This document shows positions 1 through 5,340 of a DNA stretch of 5,896 nt, piece after piece (positions within the stretch are counted from its first letter, which is position 1; every line of letters starts with the position of its first letter). Source of the DNA: Methanothrix sp. (GTDB lineage: Archaea > Halobacteriota > Methanosarcinia > Methanotrichales > Methanotrichaceae); NCBI GenBank assembly GCA_028688535.1, contig JAQTXY010000139.1, positions 1-5,896 of the forward strand, in the 5' to 3' direction. The position numbers and the translations under genes were made by a program. The notes under the pieces are model-generated. The model did not search any database. It was given only the letters and a program-made list of their open reading frames with translations, and was not told the DNA's origin.

Positions 1-611
1 ATGTTCATGATTGTCCAGATCATATATGCGATCAAATATTCCATAAAATATGCAATTGATTTATTATATACATCGAAGATAATCAGATATCTATTTGAGT
101 TTATAAATGATATAAAATCGTTATAATTTGTTATATCAATATCAGGTCTCACGAATAAATAAACCCAAATATCAAGTGCTATAAATGGAACTAGTATTAA
201 AGAAATTATACAATAATATTTGCGCTTATCTGAGAATCTTTTTCTGACCTCAAGACCGAAAGAATCAATTGTCAAATAGCTTTTATTGCTTTCAACTGAA
301 CTACCATCAGCTGCTATATTTATATAATCCGGCATATTTTTAAGAATATGAATTATGTATAAAACGCCTCTTATCAGGTAAATTATAGCAATAAATTCTG
401 CAATGCATGTAATAAGCCGTATAACTGAGAGAGCAATTTCATCTTCAGAATGGATGGAGTAATATCCATTCTGCACTTCAATTGCAATAAATGGCAGAAT
501 AATGAGCAATCCGATGATGATGCCTGTAAGTGAATCATTGAGCTTGGTTGCCTTTTGGAACTTTTCTATCCAGCTCCAGCTCGCCCCATCGAGAGACATT
601 GATCCTGCCAT
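1..611 (-). CDS. Partial multi-pass membrane protein, function unknown (3' end off window)
   Basis: The frame stays open from an ATG at 611 to the left edge, so the C-terminus is missing. I do not recognise the family. Numbered from the second in-frame ATG (599), about 199 residues are visible. Hydrophobic stretches lie at roughly residues 25-42, 57-85, 128-150 and 181-198, with a short soluble N-terminus (SLDGASWSWIEKFQKATKL) and a basic loop near residues 118-127 (VRKRFSDKRK). No catalytic motif is visible. Two starts compete. The ATG at 611 lies 15 nt after the stop of the upstream beta-trefoil gene, which favours translational coupling. The ATG at 599 has AGGATC just before it. The gene is in the same frame as the upstream gene and is strongly AT-rich (12 G/C in 61-120). 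Likely the second gene of a two-gene envelope operon. Confidence 0.8.
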   Translation of the reverse strand, partial: MAGSMSLDGASWSWIEKFQKATKLNDSLTGIIIGLLIILPFIAIEVQNGYYSIHSEDEIALSVIRLITCIAEFIAIIYLIRGVLYIIHILKNMPDYINIAADGSSVESNKSYLTIDSFGLEVRKRFSDKRKYYCIISLILVPFIALDIWVYLFVRPDIDITNYNDFISFINSNRYLIIFDVYNKSIAYFMEYLIAYMIWTIMN

Positions 612-626
612 CGAACCAGCGATTCC

Positions 627-1235
627 TTAGGTTCGTATTATTCGCCAACTAGTGTCGCTATTATAGATATTGTAATTTGAATTTTGGTAATTCGCATTGA
701 GGCCACATCTGACATTTGCGGTGTCGATAGAACCCCAAAGCCATCGGTTCCGTCCCTTGTTATCTGTATTGTATGTTTTAATTCTATAAATCACGGGATC
801 ATCACTGATCCTGATTAGTTGCCACTTAGTCTCAGGAATATCTTCTGCTTTGCTAAGCCAGACATCGCCAGAACTAGCAGATGACGCCAGCCAGCGGTTA
901 CCTTCGCCTACAAGGCATTGTATTCTATATATATCTGGATCTCTGGAAAACCTAATCATTCTCCATAAACGTTCGTGGTCGAGCAGTTCAACCTCACCTG
1001 TAGATGGAACGCCGTTGAGATATCTGGGTCCGCTTTTTATGTCATTGCGATCTAAGCAAGCAATTAAACAATTGTATCCATAAAGCTGATTGGCCACTTG
1101 AAAACCATCAGATTTTCCTCCAGGTGCAGGCTGAATATCATAGTCTTGGCTAATTGCTGCAATAGTAAGAAAATCGACCATTATAAATAAAATTACAATC
1201 TGAATGCATTTCCTTAAACTCCAATGTGCAATCAT
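627..1235 (-). CDS. Exported beta-trefoil-like repeat protein
   Basis: A 202-residue protein with an N-terminal hydrophobic export segment at about residues 11-29 and a probable cleavage after AIS-29. The rest reads as three homologous lobes: about 46-90, 91-137 and 138-196, with a closing strand WRIIRT at the end. Recurring elements are W-x-[LMI]-I-R (W91, W138, W197), IYRI (102-105, 149-152; YNCLI in lobe 1) and R-[YW]-L (71-73, 114-116, 164-166). Threefold repetition of about 45-60 residues with a conserved tryptophan is typical of beta-trefoil folds, which commonly bind carbohydrate or protein ligands. No QxW ricin signature is present, so the ligand is unknown. The start is well supported: GGTGAT (1244-1239) lies three bases before the ATG. 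It is followed 15-27 nt later by a membrane protein gene in the same frame. A fold assignment by structure prediction would be decisive. Confidence 0.85.
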   Translation of the reverse strand: MIAHWSLRKCIQIVILFIMVDFLTIAAISQDYDIQPAPGGKSDGFQVANQLYGYNCLIACLDRNDIKSGPRYLNGVPSTGEVELLDHERLWRMIRFSRDPDIYRIQCLVGEGNRWLASSASSGDVWLSKAEDIPETKWQLIRISDDPVIYRIKTYNTDNKGRNRWLWGSIDTANVRCGLNANYQNSNYNIYNSDTSWRIIRT

Positions 1236-1274
1236 TTTATCACCATTAATATCTCTGCATTTATCATCGCCTGC

Positions 1275-1283
1275 AATTTAAAG
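1275..1283 (-). promoter_or_regulatory. Candidate box A promoter of the beta-trefoil gene
   Basis: CTTTAAATT on the minus strand resembles the archaeal TATA box. About 25 nt downstream of its centre falls near 1254, giving a leader of about 19 nt that contains the GGTGAT ribosome site. It is a weak match in AT-rich DNA, supported mainly by its position. Confidence 0.35.
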
Positions 1284-1332
1284 CAAATACCAAGCATTTT
1301 CAGCCTTATTTGCCGCAATTCAGACTATTTGC
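1283..1332. repeat. Three copies of a TATTTGC/GCAAATA heptamer around the promoter
   Basis: GCAAATA occurs at 1283-1289, and its reverse complement TATTTGC at 1307-1313 and 1326-1332. The latter two extend to TATTTGCC. In the direction of the beta-trefoil gene this is two direct copies upstream and one inverted copy that touches the candidate box A. The spacing of 19 nt between the direct copies is near two helical turns, which would suit binding of a regulator. The DNA is AT-rich, so chance is possible. Confidence 0.35.
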
Positions 1333-1380
1333 CCTATCACATTAGTTTGTAAAGTGCGTTTCTAATGATATAGTTTATGG

Positions 1381-1392
1381 TGATATATATCA
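1381..1392. repeat. 12-bp perfect palindrome at a gene end
   Basis: TGATATATATCA reads identically on both strands and includes the TGA stop of the four-helix membrane protein gene. It is too short and AT-rich for a clear terminator hairpin and has no following T-run on the minus strand. It could be a protein-binding site or chance. Confidence 0.25.
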
Positions 1393-1959
1393 GCTAACTG
1401 GACCGGGTCGTTTTTTCTTTGATGGCTTGTAGTCGCCGATAGTTTTGATGAGATTCTGATGCCTTATCCACAGGAAGACGATAGCCGTCAGTGAGACCAC
1501 CAGCCAGACGGCAAACCACAGTCGCATTAATCTCCCTTCAAAGCCCTCTGGAGAGAACCCTTGAGAGAGTATAAAAGCCGCAGCACCCAGGGTTACAATG
1601 GTTGAGAAGAACAGATTAGCAGAAGGGGCCATACCGTCCCGATAAGAAGTACAAAAGCGCTCCCATTCTCGTTCCGCCTTGCCGGTCAATGATACAGGAT
1701 TTCTGCCTAGAAAGATGCCCACGCGCTTGATGCGAGAGTCGGCGGACATGATATAGAGATCATAGCTTATGGCCACCAGAGGGACAAAGTAAAGCAGCCA
1801 GAATATTTCAGAGATATCGATTCCTACATCCACGGAGCTTAGGCCGAATAGAACAGTGATAAAGGCCAGCTTCATAGTGACGAGCTGAGTGCGTTCATTT
1901 TGCGTTCTGATCTTCTCTTCATGAAGCGCGCGCAAAAACTCCTGATCGTTCTCCTCCAT
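1390..1959 (-). CDS. Predicted four-helix membrane protein, function unknown
   Basis: A 189-residue protein whose family I cannot name. It has a charged, probably helical N-terminus (residues 1-28, MEENDQEFLRALHEEKIRTQ onward), then hydrophobic segments at about 29-47, 51-71, 114-132 and 146-165. A soluble loop between the second and third segments (about 72-112) contains the charged run SADSRIKRVGIFLGRNP and KAEREWERF. The tail is lysine-rich (KPSKKKRPGPVS). Charge distribution suggests that both ends and the long loop face the cytoplasm. The frame can be extended 11 codons to a TTG at 1992, but ATG 1959 is preferred because the extra residues do not fit the charged N-terminus and GGGAG lies at 1974-1970. 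It is divergent from the isomerase gene, with a 111-nt shared intergenic region. Nothing in the sequence gives a substrate or enzymatic role. Confidence 0.8.
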   Translation of the reverse strand: MEENDQEFLRALHEEKIRTQNERTQLVTMKLAFITVLFGLSSVDVGIDISEIFWLLYFVPLVAISYDLYIMSADSRIKRVGIFLGRNPVSLTGKAEREWERFCTSYRDGMAPSANLFFSTIVTLGAAAFILSQGFSPEGFEGRLMRLWFAVWLVVSLTAIVFLWIRHQNLIKTIGDYKPSKKKRPGPVS

Positions 1960-1995
1960 CAATTTCCAACTCCCAACGAACAAATGTATCAATTC

Positions 1996-2004
1996 TATTA
2001 ATAA
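1996..2004 (-). promoter_or_regulatory. Candidate box A of the four-helix membrane protein gene
   Basis: TTATTAATA on the minus strand would place transcription start near 1975, leaving a short leader of about 16 nt before ATG 1959 that includes or abuts GGGAG. The match to box A is moderate, and the region is generally AT-rich. Confidence 0.35.
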
Positions 2005-2040
2005 TTTTTGTATGTAATAATCAAAGATATAGGAAATGAA

Positions 2041-2048
2041 TTTATCCT
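2041..2048 (+). promoter_or_regulatory. Candidate box A of the isomerase gene, probably leaderless
   Basis: TTTATCCT is preceded by a purine-rich stretch (AGGAAATGAA, 2031-2040) that could act as the TFB recognition element. A start about 25 nt downstream of its centre falls at about 2069, next to ATG 2071. This agrees with the lack of a clear Shine-Dalgarno sequence there. Confidence 0.45.
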
Positions 2049-2070
2049 AAATGCGCTCAATTAAAGCAGA

Positions 2071-2991
2071 ATGAAACCGATGGACCAGGTACTGGATACT
2101 TCCGCCAAGATTCGCAGCATGGAAATTAGAGGTGCAGGCCGAATTGCCACGGCAGCGGCTGCATCTCTGCGTGATTTCTCAGGGGCAATACAAGCGCAGA
2201 GCCTTGATGATTTCAATAGGGAGATGGGGAAGGCTGCCGACATCCTTCTCAAGACCAGGCCTACGGCGGTCTCCCTCTCCAACGCCATACGCATGGTGAT
2301 GAAGTACAATGCACAAGACCTGCTTTCGGCTCGCCAGGCGGTTGTTCTTAATGCCAACCGCTTCATCGAGATCTCAGAAAAAGCTCTGGAGAGAATCGGC
2401 CAGATCGGCAGTCGCAGGATAAGGGATGGAGCTACGCTGCTCACCCACTGCAACTCACTGGCTGCGCTCTCCGTTATCAGTACCGCCCACAAGTCAGGAA
2501 AGAAGATCAAGGTGATAGCCACCGAATCGCGACCCAGATATCAGGGTATTACTACTATCGGCATGTTGGACCGCATGGGCATCGAGACGGAATTGATTGT
2601 TGATTCAGCTGCCAGGAGCGTTATGAATGAGGTCGACCTGGTGGTAGTGGGAGCAGATGTGATAACGGCCAACGGAACTCTGGTAAATAAGATCGGTACA
2701 GCCCAGATAGCCTTAGCAGCCCACGAGGCCAGAACCAGTTTCATAGTAGCTGCTGAAACCTACAAGTTCAGCCCCCAGACAATCCTGGGCGAACTGGTAA
2801 CCATTGAGGAACGAGAAGCCGGCGAAGTATTGGCAGACATTTCCAAGTACAGCCATGTTCGGGTTAGAAATCCAGCCTTTGATGTAACGCCCCACCAGTA
2901 TATCGACCTGATCTGCACCGAGGTGGGAGCCATACCACCAGAGATGAGCTACCAGATCATCAGGGAGCGGCTGGGCTGGGAGATGGAATAG
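2071..2991 (+). CDS. Ribose-1,5-bisphosphate isomerase (archaeal eIF2B-like family)
   Basis: A 306-residue protein that isomerises ribose 1,5-bisphosphate to ribulose 1,5-bisphosphate. The reaction sits in the archaeal AMP/nucleoside salvage route between AMP phosphorylase and type III RuBisCO, and the enzyme is cytoplasmic. The sequence has the family layout: an N-terminal helical part with MEIRGAG (17-23) and a Rossmann-like C-terminal part shared with eIF2B alpha subunits and methylthioribose-1-phosphate isomerase. Visible motifs are THCNS with the likely catalytic Cys127, ESRPRYQG (152-159), GADVITANG with the likely catalytic Asp196, and NKIGT (206-210). Family knowledge assigns catalysis to one Cys and one Asp in these motifs. 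Length is normal. An in-frame TAA at 2062 limits the start to 2071 or the Met at codon 4. It is GC-richer than the left block (35 G/C in 2101-2160). The closest alternative is a related eIF2B-like protein, but the Cys/Asp pair and RGAG motif favour this call. Confidence 0.92.
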   Translation: MKPMDQVLDTSAKIRSMEIRGAGRIATAAAASLRDFSGAIQAQSLDDFNREMGKAADILLKTRPTAVSLSNAIRMVMKYNAQDLLSARQAVVLNANRFIEISEKALERIGQIGSRRIRDGATLLTHCNSLAALSVISTAHKSGKKIKVIATESRPRYQGITTIGMLDRMGIETELIVDSAARSVMNEVDLVVVGADVITANGTLVNKIGTAQIALAAHEARTSFIVAAETYKFSPQTILGELVTIEEREAGEVLADISKYSHVRVRNPAFDVTPHQYIDLICTEVGAIPPEMSYQIIRERLGWEME

Positions 2992-3042
2992 AAGTGTCAA
3001 TGAGAAAATTATAAAATGAGATTATAAGTGAGCTGATCAAGA

Positions 3043-3714
3043 TTACGGCCAGCAGATGGAAGGTCGGTTGAAGACGCTGTTTATAATGATCTTCCTTTGG
3101 GCGGAGAAACTCTTGTCGGTATTGGCCCAGCCGCGAAGTTCATTGGGATCGAGGTTTAGGCCTGCAGCTCTTTCCTCTGATCTTTGAGGATATGCTGCTG
3201 CTTCATTTTTAATTTTTTTGATGATTTGCAGTTTTGATGGAAAACCACTTGCTTCTGCCGCCGTAGCATTAATTCTCCTGCAATCTCCCGCCCTATTGCA
3301 GACAGTTAGATGCTCGACAGTCCAAGTACCCACTTGGCTGGAGGGAGAAAAGGACAAATTCGTGGAATAGTTGCCGTTCCTGGCATCTCCAGATAACAGA
3401 TCTGTTGAATTAATGAAGGCTGCTACTGATTGGTTTTGAGAGGGACTGATAAAGACCGCTTCAATAGATTCTATATCTTCGCTCTCATCGGCAACATGAG
3501 CATAAAATGCGATCTGCAGAGACACATTGTCAAGAAATAATTCTCTGGGCGAAAAATCAAAGTCGAGTATTCTTGGGCATGAGGGCGAAGTGGCAGCCCA
3601 GGCCGCTGAAGACTGCGCAACTGTCCCCGGCATGCTGATTGCGATCATGATTAAGCTCGTCCATAAGATCAAGCTTAAATATAAAGCCATGACTAATTTA
3701 GCGCTAACTATCAT
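3043..3714 (-). CDS. Secreted beta-sandwich-like protein with an unusual charged tail
   Basis: A 223-residue exported protein. A hydrophobic signal segment covers about residues 7-27, with likely cleavage near AQS-AAW (33-39). Residues about 48-150 resemble an Ig-like surface domain: SLQIAFYAHVADESEDIESIEAVFIS, then LLSGDARNGNYSTNLSF, then VGTWTVEHLTVCNRAGDC, the usual order of strand, loop and 'GTW' strand in extracellular beta-sandwich modules. Six N-glycosylation sequons (N63, N94, N102, N115, N119, N149) fall only in this part. The rest (about 160-223) is charged, has no sequon and no membrane anchor, and ends in CWP; its last 40 residues faintly recall group II intron maturases. The start may be Met1 or Met9 (3690), and neither has a clear ribosome site. 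It lies 79 nt after the 193-residue surface protein gene and converges on the isomerase gene. Function unknown. Confidence 0.78.
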   Translation of the reverse strand: MIVSAKLVMALYLSLILWTSLIMIAISMPGTVAQSSAAWAATSPSCPRILDFDFSPRELFLDNVSLQIAFYAHVADESEDIESIEAVFISPSQNQSVAAFINSTDLLSGDARNGNYSTNLSFSPSSQVGTWTVEHLTVCNRAGDCRRINATAAEASGFPSKLQIIKKIKNEAAAYPQRSEERAAGLNLDPNELRGWANTDKSFSAQRKIIINSVFNRPSICWP

Positions 3715-3793
3715 CGCCAGGTGATTACATAATAGTAGTATGAAAATGTTTTGGGCGAATTAATTGTGGATTTTCTGCAACGCTTTCTTTGTG

Positions 3794-4375
3794 CTAGACC
3801 ATTTTTCCTGCTATCCTGCGCAAGACGAGCAGCATGGCAAGAATGGCTGCTGCAGCTCCCGGTGCCGGAGTTTCCTGAGTCTGGACCGGCGGCTCTTTTG
3901 CGCCGCTTTCGTCGCCCTGGGATGCATTCTCTTCTTGCAGCGTCTGCTCGGTTGGAATCGATCCAGCCTCCGGCTCAATTGCCCTACCACCATCTGCCGC
4001 CAGAACATTGATAAAGCCGGTCTTCTTGCCGGAGGGCGATCCTGTGGCAGCAACATCAACTACAAAAGAATAGTTGCCAGGCGGTACATCAGCCGCCTTG
4101 ACGCTGCAATTGTATTGGGTCACACCAGCCGGATAGACGTTCTTGATTAAATGCTGGCATGAGAAATCGAATCCGTCGGTCTTGTTCTTAAAGACCAGCT
4201 CAACATAGGCCCTCTCGCTTCCCATACCCTTAACGGAGACAGTGAAGTTGGCTTCGCTATTGGGCGCCATCTCAATAGGAGTGATATTAGTCACTTGGAA
4301 CCAGAAGGATGCACCAGCCTGGCTGGCCAGGAGCAAGAGGATTGTTATGATAAGAACAGAGAATGAATTTTTCAT
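3794..4375 (-). CDS. Cell-surface protein with PGF-CTERM-like C-terminal anchor signal
   Basis: A 193-residue exported protein. The signal peptide is about residues 1-22 (cleavage after AGA). One extracellular beta-sandwich-like domain spans about 23-126: FQVTNITPIEMAPNSEANFT, a cysteine pair C73/C90 that could form a disulfide, then VPPGNYSFVVDVAATG. It carries sequons at N30, N43, N64, N89, N101 and N150. An acidic, Pro/Gln-rich linker (127-171) leads to PAPG, a short hydrophobic helix (about 173-185) and RR at 186-187. This three-part tail matches the design of archaeosortase substrates (PGF-CTERM), but with PGA in place of PGF. If processed, the protein would be cut and lipid-anchored; otherwise the helix anchors it directly. 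The start is fixed by a box A about 25 nt upstream. It sits in a row of three exported proteins. Role unknown, presumably envelope. Confidence 0.85.
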   Translation of the reverse strand: MKNSFSVLIITILLLLASQAGASFWFQVTNITPIEMAPNSEANFTVSVKGMGSERAYVELVFKNKTDGFDFSCQHLIKNVYPAGVTQYNCSVKAADVPPGNYSFVVDVAATGSPSGKKTGFINVLAADGGRAIEPEAGSIPTEQTLQEENASQGDESGAKEPPVQTQETPAPGAAAAILAMLLVLRRIAGKMV

Positions 4376-4395
4376 GAAGAAATGGTGTCTTGAAG

Positions 4396-4403
4396 AATAT
4401 AAA
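4396..4403 (-). promoter_or_regulatory. Box A promoter of the 193-residue surface protein gene, leaderless
   Basis: TTTATATT on the minus strand is a near-consensus archaeal box A. Its centre lies about 25 nt upstream of ATG 4375, so transcription would start at or next to the start codon. The absence of a Shine-Dalgarno sequence (ACCATTTCTTC precedes the ATG) agrees with a leaderless mRNA. Confidence 0.65.
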
Positions 4404-4423
4404 GAGGTTTCGGAAATATGGTT

Positions 4424-4735
4424 TCAGGAACATGATTCACAATACCTACGCCACTCATGCCAATTTTTATGATATATATTTTTAAAATTGTTGATATATT
4501 GATATCTAGGTGGCATATAACGCCACAAGTCAAATATGCGGTATTCAGAGCTCCAATAGTTATCATAGGTTCCCTGATTTGGATCGAAATAGGAACCCAA
4601 AACAATAGCTCCTGTTTCATGAGGATTCAGGTTGCCGATAAGGCCATGGCCGATACGAATCGGTGCAGGAATTGCAAAACCTTGCCCGATAAGCAGAACA
4701 AGGCAAAAGCATATGGCTGCAATATATCTTTTCAT
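4424..4735 (-). CDS. Small secreted aromatic-rich protein, function unknown
   Basis: A 103-residue protein with a clear signal peptide (MKRYIAAICFCLVLLIGQGFA, cleavage near residue 21). The mature part, about 82 residues, is rich in Tyr, Trp, Asn, His and Arg (for example NYWSSEYRIFDLWRYMPPR and KNWHEWRRYCESCS). It ends with a CESC pair that could bind metal or form a disulfide. There is no membrane anchor and no family I recognise. The start at 4735 is chosen because GAGAGG (4748-4743) lies seven bases upstream. The frame is open to another ATG at 4807, but that would place 24 hydrophilic residues before the signal peptide. It lies 93 nt after tfx and 48 nt before the surface protein gene, which has its own promoter. 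A true gene is supported by the ribosome site plus signal peptide. Confidence 0.72.
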   Translation of the reverse strand: MKRYIAAICFCLVLLIGQGFAIPAPIRIGHGLIGNLNPHETGAIVLGSYFDPNQGTYDNYWSSEYRIFDLWRYMPPRYQYINNFKNIYHKNWHEWRRYCESCS

Positions 4736-4786
4736 TGCATATCCTCTCGATATACTCTCTGATTTTTCGTATTTTGCTTCTTCGGG

Positions 4787-4795
4787 AATAAATAA
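4787..4795 (-). promoter_or_regulatory. Candidate box A of the small secreted protein gene
   Basis: TTATTTATT on the minus strand predicts a start near 4766 and a leader of about 31 nt that contains the GAGAGG ribosome site at 4748-4743. The match is moderate, but the presence of a ribosome site agrees with a leadered mRNA. Confidence 0.4.
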
Positions 4796-4828
4796 CTTGA
4801 GTCTCAACTTGGTCTATGCATCTAATTA

Positions 4829-5272
4829 TCACTCTTCCAGCCCTTCCACCAGCACCTCCCCTTCTTCCGTCACAAAGATCCGGGCGTCCTTTTCCAGCGA
4901 CCTCTTTTTGAAGAGCCGGGGGGCTTTTCTTCGCAGTTGCACTACGATATCCAGAGATGTGATGGGCAGGCGCATATGTTTTTCGTCTGCAGCGGCAAAT
5001 ATCATCTTGGGCAGCTCAAAGACATCCGTTCCCGACTTGGCCTGCAAGGATATGGGAGCGCGCAGCATCATCCACTGCTGCAATGTTCGCTCGGCTCGGG
5101 CGATGTTCTGATGGGCCCTCTTCTCCAGTATGCTGATGTTGGAGCGAGTGGTGCCCAGGCTGTCTGCTACCTCCTGCTGGGACTGGCCGGAAAGCCGCAT
5201 CTGTAGCACCTTGATCTGCCTTTGCGTGAGAAAAGAATCCAGGGAATCTTCATCTATTATTTCGGGCATCAT
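4829..5272 (-). CDS. tfx: Tfx-family DNA-binding transcriptional regulator
   Basis: A 147-residue protein. Residues about 16-63 form a sigma-region-4-like helix-turn-helix: LTQRQIKVLQMRLSGQSQQE, then VADSLGTTRSNISILEKRA as turn and recognition helix, then the basic AHQNIARAERTL. The C-terminal part (about 70-145) is the conserved Tfx domain (FELPKMIFAAADEKHMRLPI, then RIFVTEEGEVLVEG). Tfx was originally described in a Methanothermobacter as a DNA-binding protein that interacts with the molybdenum formylmethanofuran dehydrogenase (fmdECB) operon region; whether this copy has the same target is inference. It lies 68 nt after an ABC importer ATPase gene, possibly co-transcribed. Two consecutive ATGs (5272, 5269) are possible starts and no good Shine-Dalgarno precedes them. 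The TAA just before the start ends a 19-codon mini-ORF. Confidence 0.9.
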   Translation of the reverse strand: MMPEIIDEDSLDSFLTQRQIKVLQMRLSGQSQQEVADSLGTTRSNISILEKRAHQNIARAERTLQQWMMLRAPISLQAKSGTDVFELPKMIFAAADEKHMRLPITSLDIVVQLRRKAPRLFKKRSLEKDARIFVTEEGEVLVEGLEE

Positions 5273-5332
5273 TTAGTCCAAAGGTAAAATGGTCTTACCA
5301 GATAATAAAAGCATCCTTCCGGCAGTCGCCAT
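5273..5332 (-). other. 19-codon mini-ORF abutting the tfx start
   Basis: ATG at 5332 begins a 19-codon frame (MATAGRMLLLSGKTILPLD) whose TAA directly touches the tfx ATG, in the same frame as tfx. GGTGA, overlapping the stop of the ABC gene, lies eight bases before this ATG, and GGAGGA abuts it. It could be a translated leader that couples tfx translation to the ABC gene, or chance. There is no protein-family evidence. Confidence 0.25.
5302..5310 (-). promoter_or_regulatory. Candidate box A of tfx
   Basis: TTTTATTAT on the minus strand lies about 33 nt upstream of ATG 5272, so a start near 5280 would give a nearly leaderless tfx mRNA. This is consistent with no Shine-Dalgarno before tfx. It lies inside the mini-ORF, so the two readings of this region compete. 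Confidence 0.35.
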
Positions 5333-5340
5333 TCCTCCGT

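Noticed and set aside
850..1083. Plus-strand frame within the beta-trefoil gene
   Set aside because: It is antisense to a repeat-containing coding sequence and has no protein-like features.
1240..1389. Box C/D-type small RNA in the gap before the beta-trefoil gene
   Set aside because: CTGA words occur, but there is no proper RUGAUGA box at a fitting distance and no terminal stem.
1960..1992. TTG start extending the four-helix membrane protein by 11 residues
   Set aside because: ATG 1959 gives a normal charged N-terminus, and the extension leaves GGGAG inside the coding region.
2061..2522. Minus-strand open frame opposite the isomerase gene
   Set aside because: It lies entirely antisense to a well-supported enzyme, has no ribosome site and reads as low-complexity mirrored codons. 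The same applies to shorter minus frames at 2541-2744 and 2713-3000.
2992..3042. Bidirectional terminator between the convergent genes
   Set aside because: The 51-nt gap is AT-rich with two ATTATAA direct repeats, but I see no stem-loop and no T-run in either direction strong enough to call.
3728..3796. Possible pyrrolysine readthrough of TAG at the end of the 193-residue protein
   Set aside because: The TAG comes right after a complete C-terminal anchor tail, and the 21 codons that follow it show no domain. Ordinary termination is simpler.
3751..4150. Plus-strand open frames opposite the surface protein
   Set aside because: They are shadows of the 193-residue gene, which has a signal peptide, sequons, an anchor tail and a box A. 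The plus frames have none of these.
4372..4620. Alternative minus frame overlapping the small secreted protein
   Set aside because: It lacks a signal peptide and ribosome site and overlaps the better-supported frame starting at 4735. No frameshift joining the two is suggested.
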